Below are positions 10,658-23,343 of a DNA stretch of 64,000 nt, piece after piece; the first letter of the stretch is position 1, and each line of letters opens with the position of its first letter. The DNA comes from Triangularia verruculosa (taxonomy: Eukaryota; Ascomycota; Sordariomycetes; Sordariales; Podosporaceae). The stretch covers positions 1 through 64,000 of the forward strand of contig MU863926.1 in NCBI GenBank assembly GCA_033296885.1, given 5' to 3'. A program made the translations under genes and the position numbers. The notes beneath the pieces were generated by a model. That model saw only the letters and a list, made by a program, of their open reading frames with translations. It was not told the origin of the DNA and searched no databases.

Positions 10658-10954
10658 CTAGTCATAATGACAAGCAGAATACATGTCCGAACTCGTCGGC
10701 TTCTTGGGGATCGACACGGGCAGCGAAGCCTTCAACTTCTCCGAGCCCTTATCACTCGCACCTTTCTTGACGCTCTTGTCGCTGCCACTACCCTCCTTGC
10801 CGTTGTTCTCCACGGTGGTCTGTGACTACCCGATCTGTCAGCTGTTATCACTATTAACCTACAAATAGAGGTGGTAACGTACAGCACTCGCCGTGGCAGT
10901 CTTCTCACCCTCAGGCTGAGGGGCAGCAGCAACAAAAGTAGACTCGGTCGTCAT
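10658..10954 (-). CDS. Small hydrophilic protein, 77 aa, two exons
   Basis: The ATG at 10954 opens 24 codons (MTTESTFVAAAPQPEGEK...) to 10883. A 63-nt intron with GTACGT donor and CACAG acceptor (10820-10882) is followed by 53 codons ending in TAG at 10658-10660. The splice is in phase 0. The protein is Lys/Ser/Gly/Glu-rich and probably disordered, with the segment LPVSIPKKPTSSD near the end. It has no signal peptide or membrane segment. I do not recognise a family. The steady codon use and clean intron argue for a real gene; a function cannot be given. Confidence 0.55.
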
Positions 10955-11884
10955 TTCGTTCTTAGTTTTGTTTTGCTTGATGCGTGAAAGGTGTTGATAT
11001 GTGGGTTGATAGTTCAGCTACTCGCGACTTCCAAAGTCGAAAAAGGATGTTGCTGTGGTTGTGATGTGGCAAGTCAGAAAATAAAAGTAAAGGCTTGGTT
11101 TGTCGTAAATCGCACAGCAGGCAAACAAGTTCTGAGTAGCGGTCAAGAATTATGGAAGATTGCTCAAAAGCCTAGATGCCGTTAAAAGCTGGGCTGGCAA
11201 GCTCGGGTAATTTAACCTTCGAAACAAAGAAAGTCAGTCGACCACCTAGCCTCGAGGAGGGCTTACCCCAGAAATCTTGAGACCCATCGAGTGGCGCCAG
11301 GCACCTACCCTTCCAAGTCACGAGGTTGACCTCTCTGCTGCTGCGTGACAGTGTGCTGTTCATATCGGTAGCAGCTCACAGGAACACAAAATAAGGGTAG
11401 TCACCGAAAACCACGTTGCCAGTGTTACGTCAACAACACCAAACAATGGAATTGTCTTTCTGTCTTTTTACTACCCGCTCCCTCCTCTTTGCTCCAGCAA
11501 AATCACATATTCGCTTCGCTGTCTGATACATCCCACTACCAACATGATTCAGCCACCCGCTCTGGTATAATATAACTTGTCCCACGGAAACCATTTTTTC
11601 CCCTGTCCTCCATCCCGTCTATTCTTCTCTATCCTCTCTTTTGGCACTGTATCTTGTCCCTTCTTTTTTATTTTGCACCATGCCGCGCGAAAACCCCAGA
11701 GTTGAGCGAGTGTACAACGAATTGAACCGAGTAAAAAGTGCAAGATACCTCCCAACCGCCAAACACCATCAACAAGGCACTCCTGATCCACCCTTTACCG
11801 GTTGTTGGGATCAGTCGCCAGATTGTGAATGCTATTTCACGTTAGCCCACCTGATTCATCATCAACAATACAGGTCAACCAAAC
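10955..11884. other. Intergenic region between the small gene and ADE4
   Basis: This holds the likely promoter of the 77-aa gene and the 3' end of ADE4. I see no further coding sequence, RNA gene or clear repeat. Confidence 0.5.
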
Positions 11885-13632
11885 TCACCTAATGTCCTGC
11901 CTATTATCTGGGCTAGCCAGCGCAGTCCCCTTAACAGCCTCCTCGGTCACAGGGGCTAGACCACCGGGTGTCACTCCCGACAAGTCAATATTGAACTGCA
12001 CCCCGTTGCTCCCATTAGCCACATTCACTGGTCCGCCGCTCGCGACGACAGCCTCCCCGCTGGCAGCAGACGCAGCCTCTCTCTTCTTTCCCCTCAGCTC
12101 ATTCAAATGATCGAAATATCCATCGGGAACCTCAGTCTGGTACTTGCCGCAGAAGACGCCAACCTCGAACTGGGTGATCTTGCCGCCGCTCGCCTCAGTG
12201 CACGCCGCCTTGAGATCGTCCAGATCTTGGAAAACAACCTCGTCGGCGTTGATGTGGCGGGCAATATCCTGCCTCGTCTTCTCGTGCGCGATAAGCTCTT
12301 GAGGAGAGGCAAGGTCGATACCGTAGATATGGGGGTACTTGATAGGTGGTGCACAGCTGGCGAAGATGACCTTGCGGGCGCCGGCCTCGCGGGCCATGCT
12401 CACAATTTCTCTCGAAGTGGTGCCACGGACAATGGAGTCGTCCACCAGGCATACGACACGGTCCCTGAACTCAGACTCCATGGCACTGAGCTTGCGACGA
12501 ACGCTCTTTTGCCTGGCTTTCTGGCCAGGGAGAATGAAGGTGCGGTAGACGTAGCGGTTCTTGATGAAGCCGTTGGAGAAGGGAATGTGGAGTTTGTCTG
12601 ATACTACTTGCGCGCTGGTGGAGGCGGTTTCTGGGATGGGAATAATCGCGTCGATCTCCTTGATACCCTCCTCGCCGAGGACCTCCTTCAGCTTTTCCGC
12701 CAGTTTGGCACCCATGATCCGTCTGCTCTCGTTGACTGAGATGCCGTCCATGACCGCATCTGGGCGGGCAAAGTAGACGTACTCGAAAATGTCGGGTGAG
12801 TAGGCCTTGATTTCGGTGACCTGGTGGAATTGGGGCTTGCCACCCTTCTGAATAAAGACGGCCTGGCCAGGGAGAATATCTTGGAAGTTCTTGAAGCCCA
12901 GCTGGCGGAGCGCAATGCTTTCCGAAGCAAACATGTAGTCGATACCACCCTCCTGAGTGACAGAGGGGCGGGAGCCCATCACCAGAGGACGGATGCCCCA
13001 GCTGTCGCGGAAGGCGAGGACACCGAAACCGGCAATCATGGCGACGCCAGCCCAGGCGCCCTGGCACCTCTTGTAGGTGTCGCCCAGGGCATTGAAGATA
13101 TCCTCGGTGTTCACGCGGGCCTTGCCGGTCTCGTTCAGGGCGTTAGCGAGAACATTGAGCATGAGCTCGCTGTCGGAGTCGGTATTGACATGGCGGTGGG
13201 CTTCCTTATCGAGGAACTTGCGCAGCTCGGGAGCATTGATCAAGTTGCCGTTATGCGCAAAGCAGATACCGTAGGGGGAGTTGACATAGAAAGGTTGGCT
13301 TTCGGCGCTCTATCGGCCAAGAGAGGATTAGCCGGCTTATATAGCACCATTGGAGCAAGATCATGACCTACGGAGGTGGTTCCGGCGGTGGGATACCGGA
13401 GATGGGCGATACCCATGTACCCGGGGAGATCGGCAATGCGCTTGCCATCTTCAAAGACCTTGGCGGCCATGCCATTGCCCTTGCACTGGTATATCCTGCC
13501 GCCGACGGCACTAGTCGAGATACCGCAAGCATCTTGGCCACGGTGTTGGAGATAGTACAAGGCCTCGTGTAAGTCGAAGGCGGCATCAGTGGCCTGCCAG
13601 TCGGCGAGGATCAGAGCAAGGATACCGCACAT
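11885..13632 (-). CDS. ADE4: Amidophosphoribosyltransferase
   Basis: This enzyme carries out the first committed step of purine synthesis, turning PRPP and glutamine into phosphoribosylamine in the cytosol. Exon 1 is 13632-13372 (87 codons), then a 62-nt intron (13310-13371, donor GTAGGT, acceptor GATAG), and exon 2 is 13309-11885, giving 561 aa. The protein starts MCGIL, so cleavage of Met exposes the Cys nucleophile of an Ntn-type glutaminase domain. [17 protein letters not shown] and, across the splice, [10 protein letters not shown] follow. The PRPP-binding loop is [11 protein letters not shown] (about residues 376-386). The length is a little above yeast Ade4 because of a poorly conserved Ala/Gly-rich tail. 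The identification is secure from the whole-length family pattern. Confidence 0.96.
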
Positions 13633-14806
13633 TGTGTGTCTTGGTGTTTCCTATATCGTATTATTCGTTTTCGTCGTGTTGATTTCGTCCGGTTTGCGCG
13701 CGCGACACATACACAACGGTCGACGATCGGCAACGGATGACGACAAAGCTGCTCAAAGAAGAATTCGCCGCGGGAGAGAAAGCTACAGGTAATAGACGCG
13801 GCAGTCGGAAGTGGGAGGGGAGGACTTTGGCCGAGAGGAGGAGGGTCGAGGAAGGGGTCCTGACTTGGGATGATGGAGACCAGGTTCGCCAACCGGCACA
13901 CCGAGATCGGGTCCGGCACGAGAAAATTATCAAGTCCACGAGGACAAGGTAAGTCCAGAACACTGAGACGTCAACCCCAGAGGTTATCCCCAGACAGAAA
14001 GCGACCAACCAGAGACTTGGAAAAGCTGTGGTAAGCAGAGGAGGGGAGAGACACGAGATCCGTATTCTGGAGACATTTTTTTGCTACAAGAGAACGGATA
14101 ATCGCACGCAGGGGTTGGCTGGTGGCAGATGATGGAGGGGAAAATTTTTGGAGGGGCGCTTATGCGGGGCCGTTTTGATCATCTGGATTGCCGGTCTGGA
14201 TTGTGTGCGAGTGTGGCGCCGCCCCTCCAGATATCTGAGCTTGGCGGTGCTTATCTTTTCTTATCGTGGCTCACCCTCACGCCTCCCCGTCGTCGCTTAC
14301 ATTGTCGCCGTCACTGGCCGTCGACGTAACGACGACGGCACGTGTTGGCATCTCACTGCAGCCAAAATGGGAATGCAGTTATTAATTCGACATTTGTTTT
14401 CGACTAGATAGGGCATACCAGGCGGGCCCCACTCATCCCATCCCAAACATGAACCCTACCTACTGTTGCTCTAATGGTGAAAAGAAATATGAGAAACAAG
14501 TCTATGTCATCGTTGCCATTGTAATGGGTTGGTAACCCTCGTTGAAAAGTACACTAAGTGGAAAAGAAAGTTAAGTTGTCTTGTATAAAGCCGGTTTCCA
14601 TCTTTAAAAGCTCCCCTCCCCCTTCTCAGCTCACCATGAGTTGTGCGACTCCAAAACTCCCATTTCCCGAGGTAACCCTGTCATTGGCGTGTAAAGATCC
14701 AAAAACATCTAGTAAATATATGTCGCCCAATTGAAACAAAACAATAACCTCATTAACGATTACCCATTCTCTGGCATAAAGAAAGAATCCGAAACCGCCC
14801 CAAATT
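13633..14806. other. ADE4 upstream region and 3' end of the glycosyltransferase gene
   Basis: The stretch next to 13633 is the presumed ADE4 promoter and leader. The part near 14400-14806 is the presumed 3' UTR of the next gene. I find no TATA or regulatory site I would defend, and no coding sequence. Confidence 0.45.
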
Positions 14807-17743
14807 TTACCACGTAAACATCATCAAGGCCGGGTTCAAAAATACCGGGAGAGAGAAATGCGCTACCACGGTCGTGGAGAGCGGGTAGATGGCATAGAAC
14901 TCGCCGATGCGCCACTGGACGGGGAAGACGGTGGTGCCGCAGATCATGAGCGCCGTGCAGAGGAAGCAGTACACAAACGTGAATTTGAACTTGCGAATGA
15001 TGCGCAGGATCTCGCTGCCGAAGCTCACGTTCTCGAGTTCCTTGGCCGTGGCGCCCCAAACCATCTCGATTTCGAAAAAGTGGCACAGGATAGCCTGCGC
15101 CGTGTGGAGAGAAAGACCGCCGAGGAAGATGGTGAACATGGGAATCCATTTGAGACATTCCCAGTCTAGAGATGGGTTAGCATATAGGACAAGTTCCTGA
15201 GATCAGGCCGAGATAACTTACAAGCACTCAACAGGCCCTTCTCGCTCAGTCGATACCGCAGCACCGCCAACCCAAGGTTCCCAAGACCGTTGAAGACAAC
15301 AACAATGGAGATGTAGATGGCGAACGAATCCAGGTAATACTTATCATACAGGCCATAGAACCAACCGGTGATGAAGTAGTTGGCTAAGGTAATGCACCAT
15401 GCGGCAGAAATGGCGTAATATGTGCCAACGTAGGCCATAATGGTCATCTTCTTGGGCAGAGGAATGCTCGAGCAGATGAATTCGCGGAACAGAGGCGTGA
15501 AAGGGCCCTTGTAGATCCAGAATCGAAGAGGGTGGAACAGAAGTTCGTTGCATCCGAACGCGTACTTTTCCCATCTGGCCAGTTCGTCATAGACCGTCAA
15601 ACTGACGCCTTCCTTGAAGCCATCGCCTGTGTACGAGGCATAGCGGAGCGTATAGCCGGCAACCTGGAGGCGAAGGGACATTTCGAAATCCTCCGACACG
15701 TGAGATTCGGACCAGTACTTTTCGTAGCCATCTTCGTCAGTGTAGGCCGTGGCGTCCTGAATAGCCGACCACCGGAGCACAGCGTTATGCCCAACGAAAG
15801 GGCACGAATCACCCGAGGCGACAGCGTAGGTGATACAAGAGTAAATAAGATAGGTGAAAAAAGTGACACTAGGACACCGGTTAGTCCAACACATTCCCTC
15901 TCAGGCTTCAAATCACAACTTACCCTCTTTCGAAGAATGAATTGGTAACGTTCATGACACCGGATTGGAACTGGATAATGGCGACCTCAGGGCTCTGCTC
16001 CATTTCGCTAACAGCATCTAACAAGCAATCCTTGGGAACACGAGTGTCCGAGTCGATGATCAAGATGTAATCACCAACACGAATATTGCCATCAGCCCAA
16101 GTCCGGCCTTCGTCATCATCCAAGACCTCAGCCAGACATTGCCGGTACGCTGCGGTTTCCTGCTCGTTGGTCCACTTGGCACTACGCTGGACGTTGTCGA
16201 GCTTGGCCTCCACAAGGTTGCTGGTCCGCAGGGCATAGTTCATGTTACTGGCCTTCTTAAACTTGCCACGACGGAGGAACTTGACTTCGCCTTCCTCCTT
16301 TGGGTTGGGGTTGTGCGGCGGGCGCGCCACCCAGCCGATATTGTGTTCGTCATAAAAGTCGCGACGTGCTTGGGCGTCCTCCTCAGAAATGAGTTGCATA
16401 CCGTCGTCGTTGATAAAGATGTTGGCCGTTCCGCCCTGCATTTCGTAGGTGCTGATGGCCGCCTTCAAAGACACAACCGTGGGCTGAATGACAGCGTTCA
16501 GACCCTCCTTATATACAGGCATTTGGATCGTAACATGAGGTAAAGCGTTGGTATCGCGATTGAGACGTCGGGGTGGCTTTCCGCTGTAATACTTGCTGTT
16601 GTTGGCGACGGCCGAAATGGGACCGAAGATCTGGAAAAGGTTGGTGACAATCGACTGGAAGAAGAACAGACTGACAAACATCTGTAGTGGAGAGACGGCG
16701 AGTAGCGCAAATCTGAGGTAGGTCCCATCAACTGCAGACTGGTATGCCAGCGCTCTCCAACCCAGCCCTGGGCAAACAATCCATAGAATCATGGTGAGCG
16801 TGACCATGATAGCACTTTCCAGCCTGACTGGTCGCTTCTCCGGGGCGCCCTCGAGCTGGTTGGGGTCCAGTTCGTTGACATTCACGTTGCCGTAGTTCTT
16901 CTCGTCTTTTTCGTCGTCCTCGCCTTCATTACCACCTCCCCAGATGATCTCGATGAACCTCTGTTCCAGAGTGTGTGCCCTGTCCAGGAGCTTCTCTGGC
17001 TCATCGTCCCACACAACCAGCATCCTCACGTCTTCAATGAAGGCCGCGAAATGATGCAGCTGACCCCTAGGCAGATCCGCCATCGAAGGCAGAATTTGGA
17101 CTCGAAGCCCGTCTGGAAGCGGCACATAGTCGATGTCAGTCTTGGTGACAATCGAGTCCATCAACGCCCTCACGACGGGTGTGTTGATCGTCATGGCGCA
17201 GCGTACGTTCATCTGTGAGACCGTGGCGTAGAGTGACTCGGGGATGCCCGCCATCTGCGGCGGGCAGCAGGTGAAATTGCCGCGAGCCTTTTTCAACACG
17301 ACGCCTTCATAGGGATCCATGCCGCTGGCATATTGTTTCCGAAGTTGCTGCTCATATAGCCAATTAACCATCATGTCGTTACGAATTTCCATGATGGTGC
17401 CAGTGTCGTTGTTCCGTTGGTCGCCTGCTGGGAATACCGAGTGTCGAAACGAGGCTCGGGACCTGCTTGGGCTTCGTTTGGAACTTGACCGAACCGTGGC
17501 TGCGTCTGGGACAGACAGCATGCTTGCCCGGCCGGACGCAACCTGAGCAGTGGCATGTCCGGACGTCGCTTCAGAGGGCGGTGGTGGTTGTCTTCCCCGG
17601 GGCTGTATTGGTTGTAGCTGGTGTGTTGTCGGCTTGGATTCCTGCTTCCTCCCTCGGCCTCCCTTCACCTTCTCCCCATCTTTGTTCTCAGGCTGGTCAT
17701 CTGGTCCCGTCGCAGGCGTAAAGTACGACTGGAACTTCTTCAT
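14807..17743 (-). CDS. Type 2 glycosyltransferase (GT2, chitin/cellulose synthase-like)
   Basis: Three exons, 17743-15924, 15868-15222 and 15165-14807, are separated by 55- and 56-nt introns (GTAAGT/CCTAG and GTAAGT/TCTAG) and give 941 aa. The N-terminal 270 residues are cytosolic and Ser/Pro-rich at first. Then come two hydrophobic segments (about 300-355), the GT2 catalytic domain, and several C-terminal membrane segments. Metal/nucleotide-sugar DSD is at 564-566. The catalytic acid region SEDFE is at 665-669, and R705-W706 in ELARWEKYAFG stands where chitin synthases have QRRRW. The layout matches the conserved fungal GT2 proteins reported to be needed for hyphal growth on solid surfaces, rather than a true chitin synthase. 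The polysaccharide product is unknown. Confidence 0.88.
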
Positions 17744-20700
17744 GTTGCCGACCTATCTCGTGACGGCAGGAACCAATGGTCCTGCCTTCCGAGACGTCCA
17801 AATCAAGGCCCCCGTTTGTCTGGTCCGGTTCGACCTCCGGATGAACGACGTGTGGCGGTCCGATTAGGTTTCGTTGTAAACACGGATCAAGGTGCGCCAG
17901 GAGGACCCTCGGGGTGGGGAAGACAACCCTCGACCTCGTGGATGTGAGAAACAAGGTTGGATTGGGTCTTGAGTCAATCTGGACCTCGAAGGGGAAAAGG
18001 AAGGAAAGAAAAGAGAAGCCTGGTGACACTGAGGGAATGGATTGGGGGGTGTGCCCCGTATAGGTGCGGGGGCCAGGCTGTGACAGCTCACAGCGTGCCG
18101 CCCATCACCCTCTTCCCGTGCACTGATGCCATTGCCAAGGTCCCAGGCGTTCCCACGACTGGGCTGGCGCCCGCGCTGAACAAGTCTGCTAGCCATTCTT
18201 GTTACGACCCCTGTTTATCCTGTGCGACAGTACGTGGTGGGGATGAAATACCATGCAGATGCAGCCTTTGCGCATGCCTTCTTTGTGCGTCCAGGTGAAG
18301 TGCTGGCAGACTCGAAAACCAAGAACCGATACTACAATAGTTCTGGAACATCAGTCAGAGTCTAGAGGTAATTCTCAGACTGCACGGCAGATCCTAGGCG
18401 TCAAGGGCCCGTGGGGATAAGAACGAGGAACCCTCGCGAGGGATCCTCAAATTGGGAACAGGGTAGCAATCGGCACGGATACTTAGCACATCCCCACAGC
18501 TCGGAGTTCAGCTCGCTCCAGGTGGATCGACTGGGCACGCACTGGTGCAGCAGGGGTCCATTTCCGCCAGTGGATCTCATCCAACACGAAAAAAATTAAG
18601 CTCCTGGCAAGATCCGAAGAAGAGTCCACTAATGATCGCTGTCAGTTGTGGTTAACGGTCGATCATCTTCAACATCGCGCGTCCTTTTGAGACTCATGAG
18701 ACAGGCGGGCTAGGTTTTCCTCTCTGCCGGGTCGAGGTCATAGTCGAGACCAGCATCAGAAGCCACACTAGGTACCATGTTTGTTGCTGGTGAAATTAAT
18801 AGACATGTGTTGGCTGCGCGCAGCAAGCCACAGTCGGTGGGCAATTGATTGGCTCTCCAAAAATTCATAAGGCTTAACAGTTTTTGATAGTCGCTAGGCC
18901 AGCTGCTAAATCTGGACAGGGGAAAGGGGGTCCCTAGCCAGGCGCTATTCTTGAGCATCCGTTTTCCGTCTTCGAGTGGGGAGCTGAACTCGACTTTAGA
19001 AGCTGCCGACATGGCGGTGATGCGGAATGGGCGCTTTGATAATTCCACTCTTCAAAGAGACAGGTCCTTGGGAGGCTCTCGCAGAATTCCAGTGTTTTTG
19101 TTGAACGCAACAGGCGAGTCCGGACGAGCACGAGGTTCTTGTGAAGATGGCCGACACGAGGGCCGAGAGGCCGTTGTCGCATCACTGCATGTCCCTCAAT
19201 CCACCACTTGGCATTCGAGCTGATGCAGGTTGGGAGACTGGCCGTGGCCGCCCCTGCCATTGCTATCGTCAGTGACGGCCACCATGGAGACCACAATGAA
19301 CAGTCCAATCAGGCGCTGGGGCGTATACCGTGAAGCGCCCTTTTGCCAGCTTGTTTGTACTCGGTGAGATCGATTTTGTCACCCAAAAGGGGCAAAATCG
19401 CAGCCACCAATCTTCCATGCTCAAGCTTTTCATGCGGCGGGGCCGGGAGGTTCTCAGCTGTCTTCATCCCTGCCTAAAAATGCCCTTGGAGATTTGAAAA
19501 CGCCAGTATTGGTGCCACTTCGTGATAGCCGCATTTCCATATCAGTGTGCTCAGATGCTCGACACTGCAGCTTTGAAATGCGGTGTGCAAGGGGCCGGTG
19601 CCACCTTGCGATAAGCTCGGATTCAGAGTACAGAATCCATCTCTCCAACTGTGTGGAAGGATACGCGATGGCTAGGAGTCTCAGTGTCGAAGTACAGTGC
19701 ACCAGGTACCAATCAATATAAATATGATCGACGGTGGCCGACTAAAGATAGCAAGGCAAGGATATGTGCCGGCTCGCTTGGTAAACCGATCGCCGACAGG
19801 GTGAGCGTTTCCTTCTTGCCGAGACAGATGGCCTGAACAGATGGTACGGAATCTCTCTCTGATAACGAAGGCGATCTGTCTTCCCAGATTCTGAGACTTC
19901 CGGTCGCGATTTGCTGGTATTCAAGTGAGTGCGATGCTCTCCCTGGAATGCTGAGATGCGCTGAGAAGAAGCTGACAGGTCCCGACCATCGCAGCGAGCC
20001 AATCATGGGTGAGCAGCAGATGCACGACGGACACAATGTTCTCGTATCGGCAGGTCGAGTTGACGGCTCCGGGTCCATAGAACGGCAATCGACCGAAGAT
20101 AAGCTGGTTGTAGAATGATTATTTCTGAAAGCTGATAGATACCATATCGCTGCTGTGTAACACCACAGGCGATGCACTTGGATATCGACCGGTTGCCCCG
20201 AATCAGATGCCCCAGATGCAAAAGATCGGTGCTTTTAAGAGAAAACCACCATCAGTCTTCACTACACCCAACATACCTTAGCGGGTAATGTATCCAGAGT
20301 CAATCACTAGAGTCCAAGCGATGTTATAGGTGCAACAGGCAAACTGGAAGATATGGGGTCTCGTGGGGAAGAGTGCGGTATAAAGAACACTGAGATTGCT
20401 CTTGGGCCTAGAGGACTGTTCCAGATCGCATCTTTAGGAGTAATCGCGACACCACAACCTTAAGGCCACATCCCGCGTAGTAGTCCTTCCTACAAATGGG
20501 GAAGGGCCATGAGGGGAAGACTCCCTCAACGCGTAACAGCTGTACACAATAGCGAAGTGCCTCCACGTACCATATGCTTAGACTGAGTTTTTCGCATCCC
20601 CAGCCAGGAGGCTTTTGAAGGTATCGCGATGGAAATTCGAACAAGAATAGAAGAAAGTTCAAAACGTCACATGTCCAGGTGCAGCAACGGTCGCGAGAGA

Positions 20701-21127
20701 GACGTGGGCAAATAAGGTACCCCGCCATCCCTTAGCTGCTCCCGGTGCCGGGGTTCCTAGCCAGAGTGGGGTCGTGGCTGGGGTTGGCTCCTCCCCCAAC
20801 AACGGCCTTGTTCTCCCTGGAAGCAACGAACCTTGGCTAGTGTGAACGTCAAACTGGCATCAAATTATATCATGTTGCCAGAGACTACAGTCACGGCTTG
20901 ATGATGGCACGTTTATTCTCGTCTCTTCAGTGATATTTCTTCTTTATTTTTCTCCTGTTCCAGTCTTTGTGTAATATTCCCTCCCGCTTACTTCGACTGC
21001 CACCGGGCTCTGCTGTCCGATTCCGGGTCTTTGAGAACCCTCCTGGTCACCGCATCATCGTTATCGCCGACATCATCTTTTGAATCCTACACCTCATTCT
21101 TTCCCCGCCACTCCACCTATTTTCATC
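17744..21127. other. 3.4-kb gene desert, possibly with decayed coding DNA
   Basis: The first few hundred bases are the presumed promoter of the glycosyltransferase. The rest has only short open frames. On the minus strand about 18710-19330 and 19450-20180, stretches of moderately protein-like reading switch frames and stop, which could be old pseudogene remains, but I recognise no family. No RNA gene or repeat was seen. Confidence 0.4.
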
Positions 21128-21328
21128 ATGGCTGTATTTGTTGAATTGGACGACGAGGACATCGAGTGTCAAAAAGATGGACAGGTGTGGAATGCCAGTG
21201 AAGCTCAAGCCCACAAGGCGAGCAACGGCAGCGCAGATAAGGATAATCAGGAGGCTCACGATTATGCCGTCAAGGAGGTGCTGAATCAGAACCACCTCAT
21301 GACCAAGGCTTTGGGATGCTATCCGTAG
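21128..21328 (+). CDS. Possible small acidic protein or upstream ORF
   Basis: This is a 66-codon frame starting MAVFVELDDEDIE and ending ALGCYP, with the stop 88 bp before the next gene's ATG. It is acidic and Asn/Ala-rich. A longer frame starts 16 codons upstream at 21080. It cannot be spliced in frame to the following gene with any nearby acceptor I tried, so it is either a separate small gene or an unusually long upstream ORF in that gene's leader. Confidence 0.35.
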   Translation: MAVFVELDDEDIECQKDGQVWNASEAQAHKASNGSADKDNQEAHDYAVKEVLNQNHLMTKALGCYP

Positions 21329-21415
21329 GCCGGCACTCACCCCTTCTTTTCTATTTTTCACAACCTGTCGTCATTTCAAGACCATCACCGAACCCCCCCC
21401 TCAACGGCAGAGGGG

Positions 21416-22786
21416 ATGGAGGAAGTACTGACCGGTTCCAGGATCGCGCAGTCTGTGGCCAGGAACCTCGACTTGAATTCGCTCGACAGTCTCTCCCGTA
21501 CCTGTCGGATATTACACAATGCGCTCTTGCAGGACCGCAAAGGGTTGATCAACTCGTCTCTTCGATGCACCCTTGAAGACGTTGCCGTCGACCCGCAAGA
21601 CACATTGCGCTTTCGCGCGCGTTCTGCCAACTGGTACTACGGCCAAGACTCGTCAGTCAGGACTGATTTTCAAGGAAAGTCGGGGCAATGTGCCCGGGAC
21701 TTGGTAGGACCTTGTCGAAGGTGCGGGACGGTTGTGTGCAGGGTGAGTTTGATATGTTGAATCACACCTCTGTTTACGATGGTCTCGCTGACTGACGTAT
21801 TTTCTTCAGAATTGTGCTATCAAACCGCCTGCCCAAATCGTTCTCCGAGATCGACATCGCCGTCTTTGCACAAAATGCGTCAAGGCGCCGTTGGGTCAGC
21901 TAGTCAAGCCTCCAATGAGTCCCGAGGTCCGTATAGATTCGGATGAAATGCAGCGCGCCATCTGCCAATGCGGCTCCTCAGGCGTCTGGTTGTGTTTTCC
22001 GTGTGGGAGGTCTATTAGAAACGACGATAACACGTATCAAAGGTATGTTTGGCACATTCTCTTCAGAAACTCCAGCAGCTTACACGGGTTTCCCATGATA
22101 GCGTCTGGAAGTGGCGAAACCAGTACACCGACGTTCTCAGTGGGTTAGGAACGGGTATCGGTGATGGCGATCGTGGTGTGCAGTGCGGCCGAGGAGCCCA
22201 ATGCTGTGGTGCCCGCGAGGTCGAGCAGGAAACGGACTACGATGCCGAGGCCGCTCGGGAAGCGGCAGACCAGCAGCTCCAGCAAGAAAGGCTTCGTGCA
22301 GGCCTCGGTCCCAGAAGCGACAGTAGTGCTTCCACCTCGACGATGGCGTCCGGTTTGTCTGCTGCCAGCAATGCTAGTCTGAGTAGTCTGGCCAGCAATG
22401 CAACGGGCGGCTCAGGCTCCAGTACTTTGGGAGGATTGTTGAGCTCGGGGTCTGAACATTTGCGCAGGACGCCATCGCCGGCAATGAAAGTTGGCTACGT
22501 GAGGCATGAGGTGGAGGGTATAGGGGGCGTTATGAAAAAGATTTCTGTGAAAAGGGTGAAGGTAGGCGCCTGTGTGCCAGAGTGGGATGAGGAGAGGTTG
22601 AAGGGTGAGATTTTGGGTAGGGAAGTGCAGGGGAAGAGGAGGAGTTGGTGTGGGTGGTGCTCGCGGGTAATTCCTGGTCAGGGTGACTATGAACTGGACA
22701 GGCATGGGACTTGCGATTGGAAGGATGAAGACAGTGTCAGCTCTTGGAGGGGAAAGGGTAAGGGTAAGGGTAAGGACACAGACTGA
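21416..22786 (+). CDS. F-box-like, cysteine-rich protein
   Basis: Exons 21416-21742, 21810-22042 and 22102-22786 are joined over introns of 67 nt (GTGAGT/TTCAG) and 59 nt (GTATGT/GATAG) and give 414 aa. The N-terminus (about residues 8-45: SVARNLDLNSLDSLSRTCR) looks like an F-box, the Skp1-binding motif of SCF ubiquitin ligases. Cys pairs follow that could bind zinc: CRRCGTVVCRNC (spanning the first splice), CTKC, CQCGSSGVWLCFPCG and near the end WCGWCSR. A Ser/Ala/Gly-rich linker covers about 250-310 and the tail is GKGKGKGK. Uncharacterised proteins with an F-box and such Cys clusters are common in filamentous ascomycetes. The substrate is unknown and the F-box call is by eye. Confidence 0.75.
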
Positions 22787-23343
22787 GCAGGGGGCGCTAA
22801 TGAGGTGTTGTTTTTTGCCGGTTGCGCCTGGATCCTCTTAACTGGAGGAGGGAGATAGCGATACAAATGGTGAGATCGATGCAGAGCTTTTGAAGAGGGC
22901 TGTATCCAGCGAGGGAAATGAATGCTGTCCTAAAAAAAGCATGCTTTGGTACAAAATATATTTGTGGTGAATTATACAAGCTGGCACCACTTGATGTGAT
23001 GACCGAGTGGCTCTTTTGAACATTTTTGTTTGTTTTCACAACCGCCCGCCTATGTATCGTGACAACGCCCGTCCACCCAACCATTTTCATCCGCCGTGGT
23101 ATGATATCAAGGTTTCGTTTCCCGTGTCGTCTATGATTCCCAGAAAATGAATTTCCCCATTTTTATATCCCCAGCCCGAAGAGAGTGGTGTTCCCTATCG
23201 TACAGAATGTAATTTCCCGTTTCCCAGCCCTCCTTCATGGTTTCATGAGCGTCTGTGTTTGGATGTCAAGATCACAAGACAAAACCGCGTGGCTTTTCTT
23301 TTTGTATATACACTCCTCCCATGTCTTGTTTCGAATTCACGTC
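22787..23343. other. Convergent 3' region
   Basis: This is the shared downstream region of the F-box-like gene (plus) and mL58 (minus), presumably both 3' UTRs. Nothing else was seen. Confidence 0.5.

Noticed and set aside
12107..12601. 164-codon plus frame antisense to ADE4
   Set aside because: This is a shadow of the ADE4 coding sequence; the sense strand matches a conserved enzyme over its full length.
14807..17743. Chitin synthase as the name for the glycosyltransferase
   Set aside because: The QRRRW motif and the chitin synthase domain layout are absent; ELARWEKYAFG and the N-terminal region fit the fungal GT2 group better.
19713..20177. 154-codon minus frame
   Set aside because: No recognisable motif, no splice partners and unlikely composition; mentioned only as possible decayed coding DNA.
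22755..22780. GGGTAA repeated three times, like a telomere repeat
   Set aside because: It is not TTAGGG and encodes the GKGKGK tail of the F-box-like protein; a coding low-complexity run explains it.
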